Translations under genes and position numbers: made by a program | In this document: in pieces, positions 52,901 to 60,676 of the stretch | How positions within the stretch are numbered: the first letter of the stretch is position 1 | How the letters are laid out: each line of letters opens with the position of its first letter | The notes under the pieces: model-generated | The model's input: only the letters and a program-made list of their open reading frames with translations | The model's database searches: none | What the model was told of the DNA's origin: nothing | Assembly: GCF_024763615.1 (NCBI RefSeq) | Contig: NC_077223.1 | Span: forward strand, 56,482,627 to 56,546,626 | Direction: 5' to 3' | Length of the DNA stretch: 64,000 nucleotides | Source of the DNA: Phlebotomus papatasi | Taxonomy: Eukaryota; Arthropoda; Insecta; Diptera; Psychodidae

Positions 52901-55748
52901 ATGTAAGAGTTATCATTGATTATTTTTACCAGTTTCATTTTTATTGTTGATTTTCGGTCCTTAAAAAGTGTTTCGTCCTTAAAGGGTTACAGCCCCTTTT
53001 AGGCTTAAGATGTGCGAAATTCTGAAATAAATACTAATGGATTCTAATAAAAAGTAATGGACTAGAAATCTTCTAGATATCGATGGCTCAAAATATAAAA
53101 CGAATAAGTCGCGAATGGATAACTTTACAGGAGAGTTATTTTAAACTGAGATTTTGCATGCTGACTATAGGATTTTAAACTTAGACCTTTCTTGATTTTT
53201 GCCGTTTTATTCTTCTACACCTAACCTTCTACCTAGTAGAAGAATAAAGCAGCAAAAATCAAGAAAGGTCTAAGTTTTTCCGTCCACTGCCGGCTACATC
53301 ACATCAGACCGAAATTCTGTCCTCACAGTGATTATGTGAATTAAGACAGACCGGGGGAAATAATCACGTATGAAATTCTATAGTATGATGTTTTAATTTC
53401 CCATAGAAGGAATATTGAGAAAACTACGACTTATTCGAAATCGAACGCTTCCCTTTCATTCATTAAAATATTTATAAGCCTAATATAAGCAACAGCCATA
53501 TCATTTCATTATTTACAAATTATACATTAATGAAAAAAAAATTGCTGGCTTATTCTGCCTCGGTCTCCCCTACACCTGAAAGGTTTATGTTCAAGAGGTA
53601 ACTCATTCCCATTTTTACTGATAAAGTTTCTCGAGTTTCGTGATGCACAAAATTGGTTTCTCGGGCTTTACGGTGCAAAAATTGGGTTTCTCGAGTTTCC
53701 AATGCAATTCTTGCTTTTCTACACTCAGAAAAATAATCGAGTAAAACTTACTCGAATCGATGTTGCATTGACTCTTTTTCGTTGTGATTTTCGATTAACT
53801 ATATTTTAGAGTTGATTTTACTTCATTTTAGGTGTAATATTCGGAAGAGTTGTTTTAACTTTTTCTCCCAAAAATTTACGTGACAAAAGAGTGTAAATAA
53901 CTCTTTTTAAGACTGAAAATAACTCGTTTTAAGAGTTAAAATTACTCGTTCTAAGAGTTAAAACATCTTTTTTGGAGTTAAAATAACTCTTTTTCAAATC
54001 CCAAAATGGATAGATTTTGCAATTTTATGTTTTTTTATTTCATCATTTTCTTTATTAATATTTTCTTGATCTCAAATTCCCTATATTCCGAGCGAAATAT
54101 CACGTATGATGCACGCACATATCTTCATGAAACACTGTTAGGCATGTTTCTAATTAATGTTCCATATGAACTTTGTCATACGAAAATCTTCTTGAGTGAA
54201 GTATATTTTTAAAACGAAAATACTTAAGCATACACTTCAGTCGAGATGAACTTTTACATCGAAAAAGAGTAATAATTACATCGATATACGACGAATTAAA
54301 TCAACTCGAACGAAGAGTTGTTTCCACTCTTATTTACTAAATGTTACAACGAAAAAGAGTAACAATTACATCGATATTCGTAGAGTTAATTCAACTCTAC
54401 CATAGAGTTGTTTTAACTTTTCAGGTTTTTTCTTAGTGTACACTGACTGAGAGAAATCCGAATAAGTTGAAATAACACTCCAAAAATGTTAATTTTATCC
54501 TGCATTATTGATCCGAAATCGGTGTAAATATTATGCTTTTTAGGTGTATTATCGGTTAAAGTTACCCTTTTTCATGTTGATTTTACACTTAAAAAGGTGT
54601 AAAATTAACATTAAAAATGTTGATATATTTTTACACCCAAAAAGTGTTAAAGTTACCAGGAAAAAGTTAATTGCACCCCCTTTTTTCTCAGTGTAGGGTT
54701 TCACGATGCAAACAGTGAATTTATCGGGTTTCGTAAAGCGTTTTTCGGAGAATTAACAAGAGTTTCTCAATATGAGTAACCCCTTGGGTATGTTGCAATT
54801 TTAGAATTATTAAAATTACTGTAATTCTGACAATCTCGTTTTTACTTGTCGACTAATGGGAGGGGAAGATTTCAAGTCGCTATTTCTAACCATTTAGCCT
54901 TTAGGTATAATGACATTTGGATGGATAGATAGACAGACGGACAAAAAAGCGTGACATCTTTTCTCCGAAATTAACAGACTCGCAAAGATATGTTGGGCTT
55001 CCCGTGGGGTAAAACACGGAAATTTCAAGAGATTATTTTCTGCTCGCTCCGGTGTCTCGGTATGGTTTGAACAATATAATATGTTTCCAAAGAAATTCAC
55101 TTTCGCACTTCATAATATTGAACGACATTCATTCCATTAATTCATTATACTTTTTCACAAAATAAGTGGCAATACACTGAGAGAAATCCGAAAAAGTCTA
55201 AATAACATTCCGAAAATGTTTATTTTACCCTGCAGTATTGATCCAAAATCGGTGTAAATATTACCCTTTTTAGGTGTATTAGGGATTAAAGTTACTCTTT
55301 TTCATGTTAATTTTACCCTTAAAAAGGTGTAAAATTAACACTATAAAATGTTGATATATTTTTACACCTAAAGTGTTAAATTTATGAGGAAAAAAAGTTA
55401 ATCGCTCCCTCTTTTTTCTCAGTGTATAAAATAAAAACTTTAATTCTAATTTGCTCTAAAATTTATTTACCCCTATTATTAAGTACAACTTAAATTAATA
55501 GAATTTATCTTTACAGACTCCTGCATGAAAAGCGACAGGCTTTTGACGCAATTGAGCTGCTAAGGATGCTGGCCAAGGAGCGCGGAATTACACTTGAGGT
55601 GCACCATGACATTAGTGATGCCATTATTGTTCGTGAACGCAATTCTAGTGGACCATCTCTTGAACATTCCACAAATTACGCTTCATGTAGTGAAACAAAA
55701 AGGGATGCACCACGATCAAAAAATTCCGAATCTTCGCCAGCAACTTGA
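40930..55748 (+). CDS. ICAD/DFF45-like (Drep) protein with CIDE-N domain, 4 coding exons
   Basis: Joined exons 40930-40986, 46478-46696, 47234-47466 and 55517-55748 give 246 codons plus TGA with matching phases. Residues 16-91 form a CIDE-N domain: KPYKVKD at the start, then LDSDGTEIDDEEYFQTL and AVFSGEQW, the signature of CAD/ICAD/CIDE proteins. Residues 104-113 (DSADSTDCAD) hold three overlapping DxxD caspase-type motifs. Residues about 115-192 are helical (LKKLVGQLKNN, LLSNMDPNSLADI, AFDAIELLRMLAKE) and fit the C-terminal DFF-C domain of ICAD. Known of the family: ICAD chaperones and inhibits the nuclease CAD and is cut by effector caspases in apoptosis. The C-terminal tail from about 205 is Ser-rich and polar. 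Which Drosophila Drep paralogue it matches (Drep1 most likely, Drep3 possible) needs a search. Introns are 5491, 537 and 8050 bp. Confidence 0.88.
40987..42498. other. 5' part of gene 2 intron 1, nothing recognised
   Basis: AT-rich; short frames only. Confidence 0.4.
42499..43358. repeat. 430-bp direct tandem duplication
   Basis: Unit 1 is 42499-42928 and unit 2 is 42929-43358. Landmarks such as AGCTGCAGATATTTTTGCAT and GAGACCAGTGAAGCTTATTT recur 428-430 bp apart. The only differences I see are homopolymer length changes and one extra base. Intron 1 of gene 2. No third unit. Confidence 0.9.
43999..44319. mobile_element. pogo-like MITE, CAGTAAACTCTTGCT ends, copy 1
   Basis: The right half (TGCCCGAATTTGAGAGAGTC) and the CATTTCAAAAAGTTTGTCGC block match 60230-60569 closely. 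The left end has drifted. Confidence 0.7.
44445..44707. mobile_element. TACCCAAGAAGCAA-type MITE, copy 2
   Basis: Perfect inverted ends TACCCAAGAAGCAA and TTGCTTCTTGGGTA, 263 bp, non-coding. Confidence 0.78.
44880..45812. repeat. LR-family copy, variant internal section
   Basis: Matches 1190-1960 in order: GCGGTCACAGGTGAAATG, CCCGTCCGTCCGTCATATAA, AGAGATATCGACAAGCGG, TGGCCATATCTCCGGTTCTA, and AATGACCAGTGATAAGCCC where the next element begins. Confidence 0.7.
45813..46080. mobile_element. 268-bp S-type element, CCAGTGATAAGC termini
   Basis: The left end is CCAGTGATAAGCCCAGTTAG with GTGACCTCGAAATGCATGCA inside. The right end is CGAGGTCGCCTGTAAAGAAT with AGCTTATCTGCGCTTATCAC. TIRs of roughly 60 bp. 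Relatives: 47627-48150, 50120-50240, 16160-16440, 18240-18348. Confidence 0.78.
46478..46696 (+). CDS. Gene 2 coding exon 2 (CIDE-N domain)
   Basis: 73 codons (residues 20-92) between CATACAACAG and GTAAGA. It carries most of the CIDE-N fold, including the acidic loop DGTEIDDEEYFQTL used in CIDE-N heterodimer contacts. Confidence 0.93.
47234..47466 (+). CDS. Gene 2 coding exon 3 (DxxD linker and start of DFF-C)
   Basis: 77 codons plus two bases (residues 93-169 and part of Arg170) between TTACTTTTCAG and GTTAGG. It opens with PTHYVTITTRR, then the DxxD cluster and the first helices of the DFF-C-like domain. A longer open frame that continues past 47466 reads through the donor into the intron and is not coding. 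Confidence 0.9.
47627..48150. mobile_element. S-type element in gene 2 intron 3, interrupted
   Basis: CCAGTAATAAGCCCAGATAA at the left, AACTTGTAAAGAATTTCAGG and CATAAGCTTATTTGGGCAT at the right. It carries the insertion 47909-48105 at CGAGG/TAACTTG. It begins 160 bp after exon 3. Confidence 0.72.
47909..48105. mobile_element. 197-bp palindromic TA-flanked MITE, GGGGGAAGTGGGGCA ends
   Basis: GGGGGAAGTGGGGCACCTTT and GCCCCACTTCCCCC ends with TA on both sides. The interior TTTTTCACCTATTTTTAAAT is mirrored by ATTTTTAAACAAAATTG-type inverse sequence, giving a fold-back. Confidence 0.78.
48160..49342. repeat. LR-family inner fragments with fold-back insertion
   Basis: TCGATTAATTCCCCCCGACC, TGGTCATATATCTGGTTTTT and repeated ATTTAATCGAAGGTCCGATT blocks belong to the LR interior. 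48409-48696 is inserted in it. Confidence 0.6.
48409..48696. repeat. Long near-perfect hairpin, ~127-bp arms
   Basis: Left arm 48409-48535 (from GTTTCAACTAGG to CCCTCTCTGTA) pairs with right arm 48569-48696 around a 33-nt loop. Only a few mismatches are visible (GTGCTGTATTTGA against TCAAATACAACAC). It is within the transcribed intron 3 of gene 2. Confidence 0.88.
49343..49800. mobile_element. piggyBac-type MITE, family 1
   Basis: TTAA flanks at 49339-49342 and 49801-49804. It begins CCCTTTAAGGACGATTGG with GGAACACCGGTGTCCC and ends CTCATCGTTAGAGGG. Confidence 0.8.
49805..50250. repeat. LR interior plus S-type end
   Basis: AACCGATTTCAATGAAATTT, then CCAATAATAAGCCCAGATAA and GGTGACCTCGAAATGCGTGC. 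The fragment stops at about 50240. Confidence 0.62.
50251..51364. other. Gene 2 intron 3, nothing recognised
   Basis: About 1.1 kb AT-rich without structure I can name. Confidence 0.4.
51365..51506. mobile_element. Palindromic MITE, copy 3 (ATAACTTTTGTTTGTAAACA family)
   Basis: As 19210-19356 and 23726-23873. The core GACTAGATCTAGATC is conserved. Confidence 0.75.
51700..51800. repeat. Possible LINE/SINE tail remnant
   Basis: A TAATAATAATAAT run next to GGCACAACGTTCCATGGAGG and ACTAGGCCTTCCC, a pattern seen at 3' ends of some insect non-LTR elements. Weak. Confidence 0.3.
51812..52141. mobile_element. 330-bp pogo-like MITE, CAGTAGAGTCTCGCTATAG ends
   Basis: CAGTAGAGTCTCGCTATAG and its inverse CTATAGCGAGACTCTACTG are near-perfect TIRs flanked by TA. 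Same group as 60230-60569 and 60793-61118. Confidence 0.82.
52380..52605 (+). repeat. tRNA-related SINE, copy 2
   Basis: The head has GAGTTCGAGTCCCGCCCGGT (a good pol III B box). The body has AATGCACCATCTTCGCC, CATCCACACTACAGGAAGGC and CTACAATGGACTTAA, in the same order as 32268-32476. Confidence 0.72.
52795..52989. mobile_element. Partial piggyBac-type MITE, family 1
   Basis: ATACACCGAATCAGACTCTG and TTCGTCCTTAAAGGGTTACA match one end of 32768-33274. The last TTAA has become TTAC. Confidence 0.65.
53177..53277. repeat. 101-nt hairpin with 41-bp arms
   Basis: AAACTTAGACCTTTCTTGAT and ATCAAGAAAGGTCTAAGTTT start and end arms 53177-53217 and 53237-53277. One bulge is visible (TTTTGCCG against GCAGCAAAA). 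19-nt loop. Gene 2 intron 3. Confidence 0.78.
53722..54438. mobile_element. 717-bp TA-flanked element, CACTCAG / CTTAGTG ends
   Basis: The interior is dense in AAGAGTTAAAA-type repeats in both orientations. A 68-codon frame (54006-54212) begins with a hydrophobic run like a signal peptide, but I cannot assign it. Its right TA is shared with the next element. Confidence 0.65.
54441..54693 (+). mobile_element. CACTGA-type MITE, copy 2
   Basis: CACTGACTGAGAGAAATCCG to CCCTTTTTTCTCAGTG, TA on both sides. The interior GTGTAAAATTAACATTAAAA and TGATATATTTTTACACC is as in copies 55175 and 57487. Confidence 0.78.
55175..55424 (+). mobile_element. CACTGA-type MITE, copy 3, just upstream of gene 2 exon 4
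   Basis: TA|CACTGAGAGAAATCCG ... TTTTTTCTCAGTG|TA, 250 bp. It ends 92 bp before the last exon acceptor. Confidence 0.82.
55517..55748 (+). CDS. Gene 2 coding exon 4 (end of DFF-C, polar tail, stop)
   Basis: The first base completes Arg170, followed by LLHEKRQAFDAIELLRMLAKE, which continues the DFF-C helix without a break in register across an 8-kb intron. The acceptor is ATCTTTACAG and the stop is TGA at 55746-55748. The last 40 or so residues are polar and low complexity. Confidence 0.9.
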
Positions 55749-56923
55749 TACGTGTATTAATTCAATACACAATTAATGAAGAAACCCTGCAAGCCACATT
55801 AAAGCACACATTAACGACATATTAACTATTAATATGATTGCAAATGTTAAACACTAAACTTACATGTAAAATTTCAAAGGTAGACACCTTTAAAAGAAAT
55901 AATCGCTACATGTAGTTGTTATTACCGATTAACAATAACACTTTCTGGTAGAACGGAGAAATAATAAAGCGCAGAGTCTATTGTTCAATGAGAAATGTTG
56001 CATATAAAATAATCTAAAATTATGAAAGCAAAAAAAAAATCAAATAGAATGGTAAAGTTGCGAAATATCCCACGTAAATTTATTTGTCGATGTGTTAGCC
56101 GAAAAAGGACAGACGAATTATATAGAGTCGTGGTGTTAAAGTACTTATAATTAAAGATAAAAGTAACATGATATTTTTGCGATATACAAGGAAGAAAGGC
56201 GATAAGAAAGATTATGATGACGAAGAAACTCGCCTACAGTGAGAATTATATTTAACAGAATTTTCAAAATTATTGGCAAAGCTTGCAAACATAACAATGA
56301 AAATTATTATCATATTAAAAAAAAAATTGCAAACTTTTATTCTGAAAATGTTCAACAATCTTCTTATATCACCGTTTGAGCACTGATTTTAACATTTTAT
56401 TGTTGTCTAAAATAGAAGTTTATTGATATAACATTATTCTGCCATTTAACTGCAATGCAAATACAAACTTATTTTAAAAAAAAAGAAACGAATAATAATA
56501 ATAGAAAACCCACAAAAAACATTTATGATAATTCAATTAAAAAAAAAAACCTAAATCGGAAAATTCCAAATTCAAATCCCTCATGGTTGAATTTCTCGAA
56601 TAACATTACCTTTTCCGACATGGTAAAACCTTCCCAAGACTGATAGATTTACCCTCGAGATGACACGATAAAAATTTCGTACTTAGTTCTTTTACTCCAA
56701 TTGTACTCGTAAGTTAACATGGCGTAAATTAAAAATGTGAAAATCAAAAGACATATAGTGTCTTTCAAATTGACAAATTCTTTGTCAACCTTATTAAGTC
56801 CTTAGAGAGAATACGAATAAACAAAAAAAATCTTACTTTTAAACCCAAAAATATACAGATGTATATTTAAAAAAATCAAAAGTTAGAAAAACAAATTCGG
56901 ATTTGATCATAGTGTGCTGTTAA
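55749..56923. other. 3' UTR of gene 2 and intergenic, nothing else recognised
   Basis: The poly(A) signal at 55963 ends the transcript. The rest is AT-rich; the Asn/Lys-rich frame at 56455 is low complexity. Confidence 0.4.
55963..55968 (+). promoter_or_regulatory. Poly(A) signal of gene 2
   Basis: AATAAA followed by GCGCAG, 215 bp after the stop of the ICAD-like gene. Confidence 0.55.
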
Positions 56924-57299
56924 ACCATACCGTTACCCAAGTGACCCCAAAAAAAGGTAAATTTTTGGAAAACTGTATTTATGAAAAAAAAAAACATTTT
57001 CTCATTCAATTTTTTTTGTAATGAATATCAAGTACATTTGAAACAAAAAGCATTTGAAAATTGTCAATGTCATCTATTTGACAACGAATTTGCACAGTCG
57101 AAACACTTCTTGAACAATGTAAAATGCAACATTAAATGTAACACGAACCAGAACCAGCATGTCAATAAATTCCTTGTAGAGAACAAAGTAAGAGCTTTTT
57201 ACTTCTCTCGTTACTCATTGTATGGATGATAGAGAAAGCAAATAGCCCAAAACTTCAAATAATTTTACTCGCAATACCGACGACTGATAAATTTCGTTC

Positions 57300-58104
57300 T
57301 TATGAACAATATTATGTAATATTTAATGTAGTTTCTAGTGCCAAGAGATTTTTTTTAAAAATGGAAATATCATTGAAAATTCGTAACTTTTGAGGTTAAT
57401 ATTTACTATAGCAATTATTATGTAGTTGAAGATTTGCAAAAAAAAAATATTCTAGATCCTACAACCTTCAACTTTATGATTACGTACACTGAGAGAAATC
57501 CGAAAAAGTTAAAATAACATTCCGGAAATGTTTATTTTACCCTGGAGTATTAATCCTAAATCAGTGTAAATATTTTGCTTTTTAGGAGCATTAGGGCTTA
57601 ATGTTACTCTTTTTCATGTTAATTTTACCATTAAAAAGGTGTAAAATTAACATTATAAAATGTTGATATATTTTTACACCCAAAAAGTGTTAAAGTTACG
57701 AGGAAAAAAAGTTAATTGCACCCCCTTTTTCTCAGTGTAGGGTTTCAAGATGCAAACAGTGAATTTATCGGGTTTCGTGAAGCGTTTCTCGGAGAATTAA
57801 CAAGAGTTTCTCAATATGAGTAACCCCTTGGGTATGTTGCAATATTACAATTATTAAAATTACTGTTTTAGGTGTATTATGGGTTAAGTTACCCCTTTTC
57901 ATGTTAATTTTACACTTAAAAAGGTGTAAAATTAACATTAAAAAATGTTGATATATTTTTACACCTAAAAAGTGTTAAAGTTCTGAGGAAAAAAATGTTA
58001 ATCGCACCCTCTTTTTTTCTCAGTGTACAAATATTAGAAAAAAAATAGCTTTAGGTAGTTAGGAAAAGTATTTTCTTTATGGGTCACGAGTGACCCAATC
58101 GTCC
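57300..58104. mobile_element. Interrupted piggyBac-type MITE with GGGTCACGAGTGACCC palindrome
   Basis: 57400-57486 (ATATTCTAGATCCTACAACC) and 58026-58104 (AAAAATAGCTTTAGGTAGTT, then the palindrome at 58081-58096 and CAATCGTCC) become continuous once 57487-58025 is removed, matching 5030-5158. The left terminus is uncertain; a TTAA near 56920 followed by ACCCAAGTGACCCC is one candidate. Confidence 0.6.
57487..58025 (+). mobile_element. Composite CACTGA-type insertion (copy 4 + spacer + partial copy 5)
   Basis: 57487-57737 is a full copy. 57738-57861 repeats the spacer that follows copy 2 at 54694-54825 (CGGGTTTCGTGAAGCG, TATGAGTAACCCCTTGGGTA). 57862-58025 is the right part of another copy. 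TA flanks the whole block. Confidence 0.72.
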
Positions 58105-58108
58105 TTAA

Positions 58109-58583
58109 CCCTTTAATGACGAGACGCTTTTTACGGACTGAAAATCGACAATAACAATAACAAAGTCCAACAGAGTCTGATTCGGTAAGTTTTTTGCTTC
58201 TATAAACGATAAGGGACAAAAATTGCCCAAAAATTTAAGTAATTTTTCTGACAATACCAATGAATAATATTTTTCGCTTTAGTGAAAAATATTACGTATG
58301 AGTATTGTAGTTTTTATTGCCAAAAGGGTTTTTGCTTAAAAAAAAATTTGAAGTATAAAAAATAAATAAAATCAATTATGAATTTGAGAATTTAAAAATT
58401 CGCCATTTTTGAGCTTAAATATTTACTACATAGCAAATAGCTAGAGACTTGCAAAAATTATTCTAGATTCCTTCAACCTTCTACTTTACAATTATGTGCA
58501 GATATAAGAAAAAAGTAACTTTAGGTACTCAGAAAAATTTATTTTCTTTATGGGACACCGGTGTTCCAATCGTCCTTAAAGGG
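58109..58583. mobile_element. piggyBac-type MITE, family 1
   Basis: TTAA at 58105-58108 and 58584-58587. CCCTTTAATGACGAGACGC to CCAATCGTCCTTAAAGGG with the ACCGGTGTTCC palindrome half at the right. It shares its left TTAA with the preceding copy. Confidence 0.78.
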
Positions 58584-58587
58584 TTAA

Positions 58588-59050
58588 AGTAGTAATCTGT
58601 GAAAAGAAAACTTTCCATGAGATTTTGTCGAAATAAGGGAAGACCTTGCTCCTGGTGGTGACCAAAACTGGACGACGTGGATTCTCTCAATCGTTTGAGT
58701 AGCGGCGTAGTGCAATCGAGAGACAACAGGCGGCGATGGGGCTTCTGGGAGTATAACTTCCTTTATGACTGTGAGGTAATTCAAACTATACCACAATTCT
58801 GTATTTGTCCGTTTCCCCTGCTTCATGCGGAGAGTAGAGAACTCGATGTCGGCAAGTCCGCTTGCCATTGACGTCACTCGTTATTGGGCAAGACATGTGT
58901 AAATTTTATGCCTTGATACGACTAATATAAGAATCGCTATCCAAAACATGAATTTTAAAACTTGTCATAGTTTTTTTAAATCTGTGCTATTTCTGACATC
59001 CAGTCTGGGACTTTGCGGTGTAGTGGGAAAGTGGGACACATTTGTATTGG
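58588..59050. other. GC-richer intergenic patch, open on both strands, identity unknown
   Basis: 58600-58880 stands out in composition. Minus: VILPEAPSPPVVSRLHYAAT continues to HVVQFWSPPGARSS behind a CTCACAG acceptor-like site. Plus: RRRWGFWEYNFLYDCE ends at a GTAATT. It could be an exon of an unseen gene or a retroelement piece. I cannot decide. Confidence 0.3.
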
Positions 59051-59054
59051 AGTA

Positions 59055-59953
59055 GGGTAAATTAAGCTAATTCAAAACCTGCTCCAAATGGAAATTTTTC
59101 GATACTCCAAATGGAGACGACATTATTTTCATGATAAATACAGTATTAAATTATTATATTTATAAATTTTCTATACCACAGTTTCATTAATTAGTTAATT
59201 TTGCTCCAAATAAAGCGAAAATTCATTCATATTCACGAATTTTAATTTGTTAATTTCTCAGAAAAATTAAAAGTGTACCTTTTCACCATCGAATTTTTTA
59301 TCGATCGACCATGTTTTCCAATGAAAAACACAATGAGGTAATTGTAGTTTATTCGTTTTGTTTAATATTTATGTCATATTATTACTAATTTATGTCATAT
59401 TTAACTAAAATTAGCTAGAAGCTAATTTTAGTTAAATTCAGTGCTAATCTTTCTTGTTAACGGTACGTGAAGTTTTCAAATGAAATAATTACCTACTTCG
59501 TGAACAAAAAGGATTTTTCTGAAGTGTCTGCAAATGCTTCAATAGGAAACTCCGGAAATATGATTTTTTGGAGAGATTTTCTTATTGTTTTAGATGGGAA
59601 AGGAGAAAAGGTCAGGAATAAGAACAAATCCTGCACTCAAGAGCAACTCAACAAGGTTTTGAAAGCCTTTCGTCGCGGTTTCACTTAATCTGTTTGTCTC
59701 CAATTAGAAACTTTCCCTTGTCTCCATTTGGATTAATTTGTTTCCAATAGAAGCATTTTACGCTCGCGTGTTTTTTTGTACATAAGAAGTTTTGAAATTA
59801 TATCTAAAGAATTTTCACTAAACAGTAACATTCTAGAAGAGTCAAGGAGCAAATTTATGTAATTCTCTTCAGAAAAAAATATGAACTTAATGTGTTGAAT
59901 CTTCTGTCGAAGTTAAAACGTATAGAAATGGTTTTGAACTAGGACATTTACCC
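59055..59953 (+). mobile_element. 899-bp TA-flanked pogo-like element, GGGTAAATTA / TTTACCC ends
   Basis: TA|GGGTAAATTAAGC at the left and CATTTACCC|TA at the right. A plus-strand frame 59467-59688 ends KSCTQEQLNKVLKAFRRGFT, resembling helix 1 of a pipsqueak HTH before a stop. Supports a pogo/Tigger origin. Confidence 0.65.
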
Positions 59954-60229
59954 TACTTTAAAAGAGATTTTTTTTGTCCTATTATTTTTCAAAGGAATTG
60001 CGGCTTATCATAATAATATGTATTTTGTCTTCATAATTTGTTTATCGAGCTAAATTATACCATGGTAAAGTCTAGATCCATTTGAAATTAGGAGAAAAAA
60101 GTCCTATTTTAAAGCTACCTCACTCCCCCTAATATTGTACAGTCGAATTCCTCAAATTTGAACGACGGTTGAGTTCAAAATGTAAAATTTGAGGTTGTGT
60201 GAAGAAAGTTTTGCATGGAGTCTGAATTA

Positions 60230-60569
60230 CAGTAGACTCTCGCTAATTCGGCTCTTTTAAGATCGGGCTACTTTTTAATTCGGGCGGCAGTTAAATTCGA
60301 AAATAGTTTGTTGACATTTTTCAAGTTTGGTTATGATTATCAAATGAATCAAATATGCTCAAATTTGGCATGGTTTGTCTTAGCTTTGATGTGATTTTGC
60401 ATTATTGAGGGATTTTCATGCAATTTACGTTATATATGAGTGTGTAAACTCAATATCTATATGCACATGAATAAAAAATCGTTGCATTTCAAAAAGTTTG
60501 TCGCCCGAATTTCTGTGGAATTCGGCTGACATTTCGGTCCCATATGCCCGAATTTGAGAGAGTCTACTG
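60230..60569. mobile_element. 340-bp pogo-like MITE, CAGTAGACTCTCGCTAATTC ends
   Basis: CAGTAGACTCTCGCTAATTC at the left and GAATTTGAGAGAGTCTACTG at the right, TA on both sides. Confidence 0.82.
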
Positions 60570-60676
60570 TAGAACCGTTTTTCTCTGGTGTTTCCTCAAT
60601 ATTATCGTATTATATTAACTTCTGCAGCAAATTCCATTTATTTCACAATAAATTACATTGATATATTCTCTAAAGT

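Noticed and set aside
56981..57229. 82-codon Cys-containing open frame
   Set aside because: Cysteine spacing does not fit a known zinc finger, surroundings are decayed repeats, and no second copy supports it.
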